DNA of 64,000 nucleotides from JAAXGX01 sp965221595 (GTDB lineage: Bacteria > Acidobacteriota > Vicinamibacteria > Vicinamibacterales > UBA8438), in assembly GCA_965221595.1 (NCBI GenBank), contig OZ244900.1, positions 1,364,001 through 1,428,000 on the forward strand, in the 5' to 3' direction. The notes under the pieces were generated by a model. The model saw only the letters and a list, made by a program, of their open reading frames with translations, had not been told where the DNA came from and ran no database searches. A program made the translations under genes and the position numbers. This document shows positions 48,436 to 58,038 of this stretch, piece after piece (position 1 is the first letter of the stretch; every line of letters starts with the position of its first letter).

Positions 48436-49674
48436 ATGTCGCGCAGACGGGTAGTTGTCACCGGTGTTGGTCTCGTGTCGCCGCTGGGGGTGGGTACCCA
48501 GGCGACGTGGGACGGCCTGCGTGAGGGGCGCAGCGGGATCGGAGCGATTACGCGCTTCGACTCGAGCGATTTTGCCGCCCGCATCGCGGGCGAGGTCAGG
48601 GACTTCGATCCGCTCGAGTTCATCGACAGGAAAGACGTCAAGAAGATGGACGTCTTCATCCAGTACGCCATCGCCGCATCCGAGTTTGCGCTGTGCGATG
48701 CGGGGCTGAAGACCGACCAGCCGCTCGGACCCCGAGCGGGCGTCTTCATCGCCTCGGGGATCGGCGGATTCAGCACGATCGAACGCGAGCATCGCGCGTT
48801 GCTCAAGGGCGGTCCGCGCAAGATCTCGCCGTTCTTCATCCCGTCGGCCATCATCAATCTGGCCGCCGGTCAGGTGTCCATCCGGTTCGGGGCCCAGGGT
48901 CCGAACTCCGCGACCTGCACAGCCTGTTCCGCCTCGGCCCACGCCGTCGGCGACGCCTTGGAGCTTGTGCGCCGCGGTGTCGCCGACCTGATGATTGCCG
49001 GAGGGTCGGAGGCGGCCATCACACCCATGGGCGTCGGCGGCTTCGCCGCGATGCGCGCGCTGTCGACCCGCAACGACGAGCCGGAGCGGGCCAGCCGCCC
49101 GTTCGACCAGGAGCGTGACGGGTTCATCATCGGCGAGGGCGCCGGCGTGATCGTCCTCGAGGAGCTCGACCGTGCCCGGCGCCGCGGGGTTCCCATCTAT
49201 GCCGAGGTCGTGGGCTACGGCATGTCGGCCGATGCCTATCACGTGACGGCGCCGGCGGAGGATGCGGGCGGCGCCGTGCGGGCGATGCAGGCGGCGCTGG
49301 ACGATGCGGGCGTCGCGCCGTCGGCTGTCGACTACATCAACGCCCACGGGACGTCGACACGGTACAATGACCGGCTGGAAACGCTGGCCATCAAGAAGTG
49401 CTTCGGAGACCACGCACGATCGCTGGCGATCTCGTCGACCAAGTCGATGACGGGCCACCTGCTGGGGGCCGCGGGGGGATTGGAAGCCGGTATAGCGGCG
49501 CTGGCGGTCCGTGACCAGCTCCTCCCGCCGACCATCAATCTGGAGCATCCGGATCCGGATTGCGATCTCGACTACGTGCCGAACCGGAAGCGGAACGCCG
49601 CGCTGACGTATGCCCTGTCCAACTCGTTCGGTTTCGGTGGCACGAACGCGAGTCTGCTGTTCAAGCGCTGCTAG
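48436..49674 (+). CDS. fabF: 3-oxoacyl-ACP synthase II
   Basis: 412 residues from ATG 48436 (GTG or other upstream starts are possible). Thiolase-fold KAS II with the active Cys in TCTACSASAHAVGDA, His in NAHGTST and a second in TGHLLGAAGG. Elongates acyl-ACP. Last gene of the fab operon; the 82-bp gap to etfB holds no recognisable promoter. Confidence 0.95.
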   Translation: MSRRRVVVTGVGLVSPLGVGTQATWDGLREGRSGIGAITRFDSSDFAARIAGEVRDFDPLEFIDRKDVKKMDVFIQYAIAASEFALCDAGLKTDQPLGPRAGVFIASGIGGFSTIEREHRALLKGGPRKISPFFIPSAIINLAAGQVSIRFGAQGPNSATCTACSASAHAVGDALELVRRGVADLMIAGGSEAAITPMGVGGFAAMRALSTRNDEPERASRPFDQERDGFIIGEGAGVIVLEELDRARRRGVPIYAEVVGYGMSADAYHVTAPAEDAGGAVRAMQAALDDAGVAPSAVDYINAHGTSTRYNDRLETLAIKKCFGDHARSLAISSTKSMTGHLLGAAGGLEAGIAALAVRDQLLPPTINLEHPDPDCDLDYVPNRKRNAALTYALSNSFGFGGTNASLLFKRC

Positions 49675-49756
49675 CAGCCCGTAGCAAAGGCCCCGCGTCT
49701 TCCCGGCCGGAGGCCGCGACCGCGTCACGACCGTCCGCCCGAGCAGTCATCGAGTC

Positions 49757-50521
49757 ATGCTGAAAATCGCCGTTTGCATCAAGCAGGTAGTCGCCCGTGA
49801 CTGGCCCCTCCGCGTCGACGACGCGGGCACATGGGTTCGCGACGGGGATGCGAGCTTCGAGATGAACGAGCCGGATGCGTACGCTCTCGAGGAGGCGCTG
49901 CGGCTGAAGGAAAGCCACGGGGGCGAGGTGATCATTTGCGCGGCGGGCCCGGCCCGCGTGAGCCAGGTGATTCGGGAGGGACTGGCGCGCGGTGCGGATC
50001 GCGCCATCCACGTCGAGTCCGACGAACTGGGAGTCGCCGACGCGTACGCCGTGGCCGCGGCGCTGGCGGATGCGCTGCGACCGGAGTCGTGCGACCTCGT
50101 GCTGACCGGGCTGCAGTCGGACGACCAGGGCTTCGGCCAGACCGGGGTCGTCCTCGCCGAGCGCCTGGGTTTCCCGCACGCGACGATCATCATGGAGGTG
50201 GCCGTGGCGGACCGGCGGCTCCGTGTGAAGCGGGAGCTCGAGGGCGGCTGGTTCCAGTGGGTCTCGCTGCCGCTGCCGGCGCTCCTCACGATTCAGAGCG
50301 GCATCAATCAACTGCGCTACGCGACGCTGCGGGGCATCATGGCGGCGAAGAAGAAGGAGGTCCGCAAGGTGGTTCCCGGTCCGGGCGCTGCGCCGCGGCA
50401 GCGGATCGCACGCCTGTACGTTCCCGAGAAGGACAAGCGCACGCAGCTCATCGAGGGATCTGCGACAGAGGCGGCGACCGAGCTGGTGCGGGTGCTGCGC
50501 GAGGATGCGCGCGTATTCTGA
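49757..50521 (+). CDS. etfB: Electron transfer flavoprotein beta subunit
   Basis: 254 residues. VCIKQVVARDWPLRV at the N-terminus, the NEPDAYALEEALRL segment and the ETF-beta GLQSDDQGFGQTGVVLAERLG. It binds AMP and pairs with EtfA. Two-gene operon with etfA (3-bp gap). Confidence 0.95.
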   Translation: MLKIAVCIKQVVARDWPLRVDDAGTWVRDGDASFEMNEPDAYALEEALRLKESHGGEVIICAAGPARVSQVIREGLARGADRAIHVESDELGVADAYAVAAALADALRPESCDLVLTGLQSDDQGFGQTGVVLAERLGFPHATIIMEVAVADRRLRVKRELEGGWFQWVSLPLPALLTIQSGINQLRYATLRGIMAAKKKEVRKVVPGPGAAPRQRIARLYVPEKDKRTQLIEGSATEAATELVRVLREDARVF

Positions 50522-50524
50522 GCG

Positions 50525-51496
50525 ATGAGGCGGACGATGAACCTGGTGATAGCCGAGCACCGCAACGGTGTGCTCAACCCGGTGAGCTGGGAAGTGATCG
50601 CGGCGGCGCAGCAGATCGGGGGTCCGGTGACCGTCGGCGTGGCTGGCGCTGCGGTCGCCGCCGTCGCCACCGAGCTGTCGCACGCCGACGTCGCCGGGGT
50701 GCTGGTGGTGGAGGATCCGGCGCTGGAGCCGTATACGCCGGACGGTTTCGTGCAGGCCTGGGCCCAGGTCGTGGAGGCGGAGCGTCCGGCCGCCGTGCTC
50801 TTGCCGCACACCTATCAGGCCCGGGACTTCGCGCCGCAGCTCGCCGCGCGGCTCGACCGCGGGCTCATTGCGGACTGCATCGCGACGAAACTGCAGGATG
50901 GCGCGGTGGCCTTCGTCAGACCGATGTTCCAGGGCAAGTTCGTGGCCGACGTCGTGCCCGAGGGGGAGGGGCCGCACTTCGCCAGTTTCCAGATCGGCGC
51001 CTACCGGGCGGACGCGGCCCGGCGGCGCGAGAGTCCGGCCCCGACGCGGGCGGTTGCGGTGACGCTGGACCCGGCCGCGATCCGTCAGCGGCCGGAACCG
51101 CCGTTCCAGGAATCGAAGCAGGCAGTCGATCTCGGACAGGCGGCGCGAATCGTGGCGGTGGGCCGGGGCATCAAGGCCCAGGAGCACCTGCCGCTGGCGC
51201 AGGATCTGGCGCGTGCGCTCGGTGCCGAGCTGGCGGCCTCGCGGCCTATCTGCGATGCCGGCTGGCTGCCGATGGATCGGCAGATCGGCAGCTCGGGACA
51301 GACCGTGGCGCCCCGCTTGTACCTGGCGCTGGGCATCTCCGGGGCCATCCAGCACCTGGTAGGGATGAAGGGCGCGCGCACGATTGTCGCCGTCAACAAG
51401 GACGCTGACGCCCCCATCTTCGAGGTCGCCGACTACGGCATCGTCGGTGACCTCTTCGAGGTCGTGCCGGCGCTCATCGCGGCGTTGGGAGAGTGA
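50525..51496 (+). CDS. etfA: Electron transfer flavoprotein alpha subunit
   Basis: 323 residues. N-terminal ETF fold, then the C-terminal FAD-binding domain with GSSGQTVAPRLYLALGISG and VNKDADAPIFEVADYGIVGD. ETF carries electrons from acyl-CoA and similar dehydrogenases to the quinone oxidoreductase encoded next. Confidence 0.96.
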   Translation: MRRTMNLVIAEHRNGVLNPVSWEVIAAAQQIGGPVTVGVAGAAVAAVATELSHADVAGVLVVEDPALEPYTPDGFVQAWAQVVEAERPAAVLLPHTYQARDFAPQLAARLDRGLIADCIATKLQDGAVAFVRPMFQGKFVADVVPEGEGPHFASFQIGAYRADAARRRESPAPTRAVAVTLDPAAIRQRPEPPFQESKQAVDLGQAARIVAVGRGIKAQEHLPLAQDLARALGAELAASRPICDAGWLPMDRQIGSSGQTVAPRLYLALGISGAIQHLVGMKGARTIVAVNKDADAPIFEVADYGIVGDLFEVVPALIAALGE

Positions 51497-51497
51497 T

Positions 51498-53159
51498 CTG
51501 GAACGCGACACGCTCGACGTCGACGTCCTGATCGTCGGCGGCGGTCCCGCGGGTTTGTCGGCCGCCTACCGGCTGGCCACGCTGCAGCGCGAGCGGGGCG
51601 GCGAACCGCTCGCGGTCGCCGTGCTGGAGAAGGCGCGTGCGAGCGGGGCGCACATGCTGTCGGGCGCCGTGCTCGACCCGGCGGCCCTGCATGAGCTCGT
51701 CCCGGACTGGCGTGAGCGCGAGGCCCCGCTCGATGCCCCGGTGCGCGACGATCGCGTCTACTTCCTCACGCGGAAGCGCGCGCTGCGGTTTCCGGTGACC
51801 CCGCCGCCCCTGCGCAACCACGGACACTACGTCATCTCGCTGAATCGCTTCGTGAAGTGGCTGGCCGGGCTCGTCGAGGAGGCCGGCGTCGACATCTTCA
51901 CGGGATTCGCCGGCACAGAGGTGCTGCTCGAGGGCGACCGCGTGGTGGGCGTGCGCACCGGCGACCGCGGGGTCGACCGGCACGGCTCCCGCAAGGCTAC
52001 CTTCGAACCAGGCGTCGACATCCGGGCTGCGGTCACCATCTTCGCGGACGGCGTGCGCGGCAACCTGACCAAGACGCTGATCCGCCGCTTCGCCCTCGAC
52101 GAGGGCTGCCTGCCGCAGGTCTACGCGCTCGGCATCAAGGAGCTCTGGGAGGTGCCCGGCGGCCGCCTGCAGCCCGGATCGGTGATCCACACTTTGGGCT
52201 ATCCGCTGCGCTTCGAGGAGTTCGGCGGCGGCTTCGTCTACGCACTGCCGGACGGCCGCGTGGCGGTCGGATTCGTCGCCGGTCTGGACTACCGGGATCC
52301 GCTCTTCGATCCGCACGTCGCGTTCCAGCGCTTCAAGCGGCACCGGCTGGTTGCCGGTCTGCTTGCCGACGGCCAGATGGTGCGTTACGGGGCCAAGGCC
52401 CTGCCCGAAGGCGGATGGCACGCGCTGCCGCGTTGCCACCTGCCCGGCGGGCTGCTGGTCGGCGACGCTGCCGGCTTCTTGAACTCCATGCGCCTCAAGG
52501 GCATTCACCTCGCCATGCGCAGCGGCATGTGCGCGGCCGAGGCAGCATTCGAGGCGGTGCGTGCGGGTGATCCGTCCGCGGCCCGGCTGGCACGCTACGG
52601 GGAACTGATCGAGCAGGGCCGCATCCGTGCGGAGCTGTATCCCGTGCGCAACGTGCACCAGAGCTTCGGCCACGGGCTGCTCGCGGGTCTCGCGTACTCG
52701 GCCCTGGCGCTGGTTTCGGGTGGCTGGTGGTTGCGCGATCCGCTGCCGGTCGAGCCCGGTCACCGGCGCCTGGCGCGGGTCGCGCCTGCGGGGGCGGGGG
52801 CGTCGCCGGCGGCCGAACCGGGGGTCCCGATCGACCGGACGCTGACGTTCGACAAGTTGACGAACGTGCACTTCTCCGGCACCCGCCACGGCGAGGACCA
52901 GCCCTCGCATCTGCTGGTGCACGATACGGACCTGTGTCGCACGCGCTGTTTCGAGGAGTACCGGAACCCCTGCACGCGCTTCTGTCCCGCCAATGTCTAC
53001 GAGATCATCGATGCAACGGACGGCTCCGGAGGCAGGCAACTGCAGGTCAACGCGTCGAACTGCGTCCACTGCAAGACGTGTGACATCATGGATCCCTATC
53101 AGATCATCGATTGGGTGCCGCCGGAGGGTGGCGGGGGGCCGCAGTACGAGGGAATGTGA
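51498..53159 (+). CDS. Electron transfer flavoprotein-ubiquinone/menaquinone oxidoreductase
   Basis: 553 residues if started at CTG 51498, the start that fits the family best. N-terminal FAD Rossmann motif DVLIVGGGPAGLSAAYRL begins at about residue 9. The C-terminal [4Fe-4S] ferredoxin part has CRTRC, NPCTRFCPANVYE and NCVHCKTCDIMDP. It passes ETF electrons to the quinone pool. No ATG, GTG or TTG stands in frame near the etfA stop; the CTG has GGGAGAG 6 bp upstream, and the resulting ERDTLDVDVLI matches the family N-terminus. The only in-frame common codon (GTG 51447) would overlap etfA by 50 bp. Confidence 0.92.
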   Translation: MERDTLDVDVLIVGGGPAGLSAAYRLATLQRERGGEPLAVAVLEKARASGAHMLSGAVLDPAALHELVPDWREREAPLDAPVRDDRVYFLTRKRALRFPVTPPPLRNHGHYVISLNRFVKWLAGLVEEAGVDIFTGFAGTEVLLEGDRVVGVRTGDRGVDRHGSRKATFEPGVDIRAAVTIFADGVRGNLTKTLIRRFALDEGCLPQVYALGIKELWEVPGGRLQPGSVIHTLGYPLRFEEFGGGFVYALPDGRVAVGFVAGLDYRDPLFDPHVAFQRFKRHRLVAGLLADGQMVRYGAKALPEGGWHALPRCHLPGGLLVGDAAGFLNSMRLKGIHLAMRSGMCAAEAAFEAVRAGDPSAARLARYGELIEQGRIRAELYPVRNVHQSFGHGLLAGLAYSALALVSGGWWLRDPLPVEPGHRRLARVAPAGAGASPAAEPGVPIDRTLTFDKLTNVHFSGTRHGEDQPSHLLVHDTDLCRTRCFEEYRNPCTRFCPANVYEIIDATDGSGGRQLQVNASNCVHCKTCDIMDPYQIIDWVPPEGGGGPQYEGM

Positions 53160-53839
53160 CGCCGGACAGCCTGTCACGGGTCGATCGTGCCCGGGCGGCG
53201 GCAATTGCCGCACTGGCGTACCCCTTGATCGCCCTGCTGGGGCGAAGCTGCCGGTGGCAGGTCGACGGCTACCAGCACTACGAGGCGCTGCGCTCCGCGA
53301 GACGGGAGCCGATATTCGCCTTCTGGCACGGTCGCATCCTGGCCGCGACGTACTTCTGGCGGGGGCGCGGCATCGTCGTCATGACGAGCGAGAACTTCGA
53401 CGGCGAGTGGATTGCCCGGATTATCCGCCGCTTCGGTTACGGTACCGCCCGAGGCTCGACGTCCCGCGGGGGCGCCCGCGCGCTGGCCCAGTTGCGGCGC
53501 GACGTGCGGAACGGCCGGCCGGCGGCGTTCACGGTGGATGGCCCGCGCGGTCCGCTGCGCTCCGTGCAGCCGGGGGCGGTGTGGCTGGCCAGCCTGACCG
53601 GCAGCCCCGTCCTGCCGTTTCACATGGAGGCGCAGCGCTACTGGTCGGCGCGGAGCTGGGACCGGACGCAGGTGCCGTGTCCCTTCAGCCGGGTCGCCGT
53701 GGCGATCGGCCGGCCCAGGGACGTGCCGCCCCGGGCGACCGAGGCGACGCTCGAAGCGAGCCGGGCGGATCTCGAACGGGCGCTGCAGGGGCTCGCGGCG
53801 CGGACCCGGGCCATGCTGGACGCGCGCAGCCCCGCCTGA
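53156..53839 (+). CDS. DUF374 lysophospholipid acyltransferase family protein
   Basis: 227 residues, GTG 53156 overlapping the ETF-QO stop. An N-terminal hydrophobic segment (about 14-30) and the LPLAT-like AFWHGRIL (His in place of the NHxxxxD motif), MTSENFDGEWIARIIRRFG, GSTSRGGARAL and FTVDGPRGP. DUF374 proteins act in lipid A or phospholipid acylation. Substrate not determinable from sequence. Confidence 0.82.
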   Translation: MTPDSLSRVDRARAAAIAALAYPLIALLGRSCRWQVDGYQHYEALRSARREPIFAFWHGRILAATYFWRGRGIVVMTSENFDGEWIARIIRRFGYGTARGSTSRGGARALAQLRRDVRNGRPAAFTVDGPRGPLRSVQPGAVWLASLTGSPVLPFHMEAQRYWSARSWDRTQVPCPFSRVAVAIGRPRDVPPRATEATLEASRADLERALQGLAARTRAMLDARSPA

Positions 53840-53842
53840 TTG

Positions 53843-54904
53843 ATGGTGGAAGCAACGCAGCCTGATCGCGACCGTGAACCGCGCGAAGTGCTGGTGCTGG
53901 CGTCGGAGCGGTTCGCCGACCATGCGCCGCCGGCCGGCCACCCGGAACGGCCGGAGCGGGCCGCCGTGATGGCCGCGGTCGCGCGGCGGTGGGCCGCCGG
54001 GGGTGGCGCATTGGCTGAGCCTCAGCCGGCGACCAGCGCCGCGCTGCTTGCAGTCCACGATCGACAGCATCTCGACGCCATGGGCGCCACCGCCGGCCGC
54101 CGCGTGCGCCTCGACCCCGACACCTACGCGGCGCCGGACTCGGAGGCCATCGCGCGCCTGGCCGCCGGTGCCGCGCTCGATGCCGCCGACCGGGCCCTGG
54201 CCGGCGGCCGCGCGGTCGCGCTCGTGCGCCCGCCGGGGCATCACGCGGAACGGGATCGTGCAATGGGCTTCTGCCTCTACAACAACGTTGCGGTGGCTGC
54301 CGCCCATGCCCTGAGCCGCGGGCTCGAGCGGGTGGCTGTCGTCGACTACGACGTGCACCACGGCAACGGCACGCAATGGATGTTCTACGATGAACCCCGC
54401 GTGCTCTACCTGTCGCTCCATCAATACCCGTTCTATCCGGGCACCGGAGCGGCCGGAGACGTCGGCAGCGGGCGGGGCGCGGGCCGGACCGTGAACGTGC
54501 CCCTGGCCGCGGGCGCCGGCGACGCCGACTACGGCCTAGTGTTCGAGCGGGCCGTGATTCCAATCCTCGAGCAGTTCGATCCCGAGCTGCTGCTCCTCTC
54601 GGCGGGCTACGACGCCCACGATCGCGATCCGCTGGGCGGCATGCACGTGTCGACAGCCGGCCATGCCTGGATGACGAGGGCGTTGCGCGCGGTGGCCGAG
54701 CGCTGCTGCGGCGGGTCCATGGCGGTGGTCACCGAGGGTGGCTACGACCTCGAGGCGCTCGAGGACTGTCTCGTCTCCACGCTGGCGGTCATGCAGGAGG
54801 AGGGCCGGCCGGGGCCGCGGCCGGGCGACGGCTCCACGGAGCGGGCCGAGGCCGCGCTGGACCTGGTCCTCCGCGCGCAGGCGCCGTACTGGCCTGCGCT
54901 ATAA
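53843..54904 (+). CDS. Histone deacetylase-fold (acetoin utilization/APAH-like) hydrolase
   Basis: 353 residues from ATG 53843 (TTG 53840 is next to it). Arginase/deacetylase fold with the charge-relay pair in RPPGHHAE, the zinc site in VVDYDVHHGNGTQ (Asp and His) and a further Asp in SAGYDAHDRDP, and GGY near the end. The substrate could be acetyl-polyamine, acetoin-related or an acetylated protein. The end carries the -10 of leuS. Confidence 0.85.
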   Translation: MVEATQPDRDREPREVLVLASERFADHAPPAGHPERPERAAVMAAVARRWAAGGGALAEPQPATSAALLAVHDRQHLDAMGATAGRRVRLDPDTYAAPDSEAIARLAAGAALDAADRALAGGRAVALVRPPGHHAERDRAMGFCLYNNVAVAAAHALSRGLERVAVVDYDVHHGNGTQWMFYDEPRVLYLSLHQYPFYPGTGAAGDVGSGRGAGRTVNVPLAAGAGDADYGLVFERAVIPILEQFDPELLLLSAGYDAHDRDPLGGMHVSTAGHAWMTRALRAVAERCCGGSMAVVTEGGYDLEALEDCLVSTLAVMQEEGRPGPRPGDGSTERAEAALDLVLRAQAPYWPAL

Positions 54905-54905
54905 T
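54900..54905 (+). promoter_or_regulatory. -10 element of a probable leuS promoter
   Basis: A perfect TATAAT over the end of the deacetylase gene. With transcription starting near 54912 the leuS leader is only 6-18 nt, depending on the GTG used. No convincing -35. Confidence 0.5.
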
Positions 54906-54929
54906 TCCGGCACCGCGGTGGGCCCCTCC

Positions 54930-57473
54930 GTGCGCGAATACGACCCTCAGGCTATCGAGAAGAAGTGGCAGGAACGGTGGCGGTCTACCCGTGCGTTCGA
55001 GGTGGCCGAGGATCCCGACCGCCCCAAGTTCTACTGCCTCGTGATGTTCGCCTACCCGTCCGGCCACGCGCACGTCGGTCACGTCCGCAACTACATGATC
55101 GGTGACGTGGTCGCCCGGACGCGGCGGATGCAGGGCTACAACGTGCTGCATCCGTTCGGCTGGGACGCTTTCGGCATGCCGGCCGAGAACGCGGCCATCA
55201 AGCACGGCACCCACCCCGAGCGCTGGACGCTCGACAACATCGCCCACATGAAGGGGCAGCTCCAGCGGCTGGGGATCAGCTACGCCTGGGAGCGCGAGTT
55301 CGCCACGTGCGAGCGCGACTACTACCGATGGAACCAGTGGCTGTTCCTCCGCATGTACGAGCGCGGCCTCGCCTACCGTCAGCGGTCGACCGTCAACTGG
55401 TGCTCGTCCTGCGAAACGGTGCTGGCCAACGAGCAGGTGGTGGACGGGGCGTGCTGGCGGTGCGCGACCGAGGTGGGCACCCGTGACCTGAACCAGTGGT
55501 TCTTCCGCATCACCCGCTACGCGGACGCGCTGCTGGAGGGCACGGACCAGCTCGATCAGTGGCCGGAGCAGGTGTTGACGATGCAGCGCAACTGGATCGG
55601 CCGCTCCGCAGGGGCGCTGGTGCAGTTCCCGGTTATCGGGGCAAGGCTCGATCGCAGTGACGAGTCCGCCGCCATCGAGGTGTTCACCACGCGCATCGAC
55701 ACGATCTACGGCGCCACGGCCGTGTTGTTGGCACCCGAGCACCCGCTGGCCGATCGCCTCGCAGCCGCGAGTGCAGACCCGGCGGCGTTCGGCGCCCGGC
55801 TGGAGCGCTTCCGGGGGCTGGATCGCACGGCGCGGACCACCGGCCAGATCGAGAAGGAAGGCTTCGACACGGCGTGTTGCGCCCGCAATCCGTTCACGGG
55901 CGAGCCGGTCCCTGTCTGGATCGCGAACTTCGTGCTCGCCGACTACGGCACCGGCGCAATCATGGCGGTGCCCGCCCACGATCAGCGGGACTTCGAGTTC
56001 GCCCGCAAGTACGACCTGCCCATCAGGGTGGTCGTCCGGCCGGCCGGCGAGCCGGCGTCGTCGGGCGCGGCGCTGGACGCGGCCGCGGCGGCGTACGGCG
56101 TCCTAGTCGACTCGGGTCCCTTCAGCGGGCTGCCGAGCAGGGAAGCGATCCGTGCGATGACCGCGGCTGCCGAGCGGGACGGCACCGGTCGCGGAGCCGT
56201 CCAGTTCCGTCTGAAGGACTGGGGCATCTCGCGGCAGCGGTACTGGGGGACGCCGATCCCGATGATCTACTGCGACGCGTGCGGGACCCAGCCGGTGCCG
56301 GACGCGGATCTGCCGGTGGAGTTGCCGCGGGTGGACGAGTTCAGCGGGCGCGGCGATTCGCCACTGGCCGAGGTGGCCGGGTTCGTGGAGACGACCTGTC
56401 CCGCTTGCGGCGAGCCCGCCCGGCGCGAGACCGACACGATGGACACGTTCGTGGACTCGTCGTGGTACTACTACCGGTACTGCGATCCGCGCAACGCAGA
56501 CCAGCCGTTCGATCCGCGCAAGGTCGCCTACTGGGCGCCGGTCGACTTCTACAGCGGCGGGATCGAGCACGCGATCCTGCACCTCATCTACTCGCGGTTC
56601 TTCTGCCGTGTCCTCCAGGACATCGGGCTCGTCGAGCATGACGAGCCGTTCACCCGGCTGCTCACGCAGGGCATGGTGCTGCGCAATGGCGCGGTCATGT
56701 CCAAGTCCAAGGGAAACGTCGTCGATCCGGACGACATGCTGGACACGTACGGCGCCGACGCGTTGCGGCTCTACGAGATGTTCGTCGCCCCCCCCGAGAG
56801 GGAAATCGAGTGGACGGACGCGGGCCTGGAGGGCAGCTACCGTTTCCTGGGCCGGGTCTGGCGGCTGGTCGTCGCCTTCTGCGACGCGGCCCCGGCCGCG
56901 CCCCCGCTCGACGCCGTGGAGTTGGAAGCCGCGGACCGCGCCCTGCGCCGGCGGACGCACGACACCATCCGGCGGGTCTCCGGCGACATCGATGTCCGCA
57001 TCCACCTCAATACGGCAGTCTCGGCCTTGATGGAGTTGGTCAATGAGCTGTACGTCTTCTGCGCCCGGGAACGGCTCGGCGTGGAGGCGGCGGCGCGCGC
57101 TGCGGACGGATCGCCCCGTCTGGCCGCGGCGGCCGTGGCCAGGGAAGCCATCGAGGCGCTGGTCCTGATGCTCTCGCCGTTCGTGCCGCATCTGTCCGAG
57201 GAGTTGTGGGAGGCATTGGGGCATACGGACGGAGTCGTGGCTGCCGGCTGGCCGCTGTGCGATTCGGAGGCGGTCCGCGCGGAGGAGGTCGTGGTGCCGG
57301 TCCAGGTGAACGGCCGCCTGCGGGCGCGCCTCACCGTGGCCGTCGACACGCCGCGGGAGGTGCTCGAGACGCTCGCCCTCGAGCATCCAAAGGTCGGCGC
57401 GCATACGTCCGGCAAGCGGATCACCAAGGTGATCGTCGTGCCCCGCAAGCTCGTCAATGTCGTCGCCCGCTGA
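54930..57473 (+). CDS. leuS: Leucyl-tRNA synthetase
   Basis: 847 residues from GTG 54930 (a GTG at 54918 would add four residues). The N-terminal REYDPQAIEKKWQ, HIGH box in PSGHAHVGHVRNY, CP1 editing domain, and KMSKS as MSKSKGNVV; the class I catalytic and anticodon-binding domains follow. The 3' end is followed by lptE, the conserved leuS-lptE order. Confidence 0.96.
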   Translation: MREYDPQAIEKKWQERWRSTRAFEVAEDPDRPKFYCLVMFAYPSGHAHVGHVRNYMIGDVVARTRRMQGYNVLHPFGWDAFGMPAENAAIKHGTHPERWTLDNIAHMKGQLQRLGISYAWEREFATCERDYYRWNQWLFLRMYERGLAYRQRSTVNWCSSCETVLANEQVVDGACWRCATEVGTRDLNQWFFRITRYADALLEGTDQLDQWPEQVLTMQRNWIGRSAGALVQFPVIGARLDRSDESAAIEVFTTRIDTIYGATAVLLAPEHPLADRLAAASADPAAFGARLERFRGLDRTARTTGQIEKEGFDTACCARNPFTGEPVPVWIANFVLADYGTGAIMAVPAHDQRDFEFARKYDLPIRVVVRPAGEPASSGAALDAAAAAYGVLVDSGPFSGLPSREAIRAMTAAAERDGTGRGAVQFRLKDWGISRQRYWGTPIPMIYCDACGTQPVPDADLPVELPRVDEFSGRGDSPLAEVAGFVETTCPACGEPARRETDTMDTFVDSSWYYYRYCDPRNADQPFDPRKVAYWAPVDFYSGGIEHAILHLIYSRFFCRVLQDIGLVEHDEPFTRLLTQGMVLRNGAVMSKSKGNVVDPDDMLDTYGADALRLYEMFVAPPEREIEWTDAGLEGSYRFLGRVWRLVVAFCDAAPAAPPLDAVELEAADRALRRRTHDTIRRVSGDIDVRIHLNTAVSALMELVNELYVFCARERLGVEAAARAADGSPRLAAAAVAREAIEALVLMLSPFVPHLSEELWEALGHTDGVVAAGWPLCDSEAVRAEEVVVPVQVNGRLRARLTVAVDTPREVLETLALEHPKVGAHTSGKRITKVIVVPRKLVNVVAR

Positions 57474-57498
57474 CCTGCGGCGCGGCCGGAGTCGACCC

Positions 57499-58038
57499 AT
57501 GACTCGAACCTGCGCGGCCCTCGCGGTGCTGCTCGCCTGTACAGCCTCAGCTTCGTGCGGCTACACGCTCACCGGGCGAGGGGCGTTTCTGCCGGACTAC
57601 ATCGAGACAATCGGGATCCCGATGTTCGACAACGAGACCGCGGTATTCGAGGTCGAGCAGCTCGTGACGCACGAGGTGCGCCAGGAGTTCATCGGCCGCG
57701 GCCCGTACCGGGTCGTGCCGGATGCGACCGGCGTCGATGCCGTGCTCGAAGGGGCCATCCGCAACGTACGGATCGCGCCCGCCAGTTTCACCGACGATCA
57801 GCAGGCTTCGCGCTACCTGCTCACGTTGACGGCCCGCATCGCGTTTACCGACCTGACCACCAACGAGGTGCTCTGGCAGAATCCCAGCCTGCAGTTCAGC
57901 GACGAGTACGAAGTGGCCTCGGGCGGCGGCGACGTTCAGAGCGCGTCGGCCTTCTTCGGGCAGCGGTCGAACGCCGTCGAACGCATCGCGCAGGACTTCG
58001 CGGAATCCGTAGTCAGCTCCATTCTGGAGGCCTTCTAG
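57499..58038 (+). CDS. lptE: LptE-like LPS-assembly lipoprotein
   Basis: 179 residues from ATG 57499. A lipoprotein signal with lipobox SASC (acylated Cys20) and the family opening CGYTLTGRG. LptE sits in the outer membrane as the plug of LptD. Placement after leuS and normally before holA supports the call; here holA is displaced by about 1 kb of inserted DNA. A longer frame from 57457 overlaps leuS and is less likely. Confidence 0.88.
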   Translation: MTRTCAALAVLLACTASASCGYTLTGRGAFLPDYIETIGIPMFDNETAVFEVEQLVTHEVRQEFIGRGPYRVVPDATGVDAVLEGAIRNVRIAPASFTDDQQASRYLLTLTARIAFTDLTTNEVLWQNPSLQFSDEYEVASGGGDVQSASAFFGQRSNAVERIAQDFAESVVSSILEAF

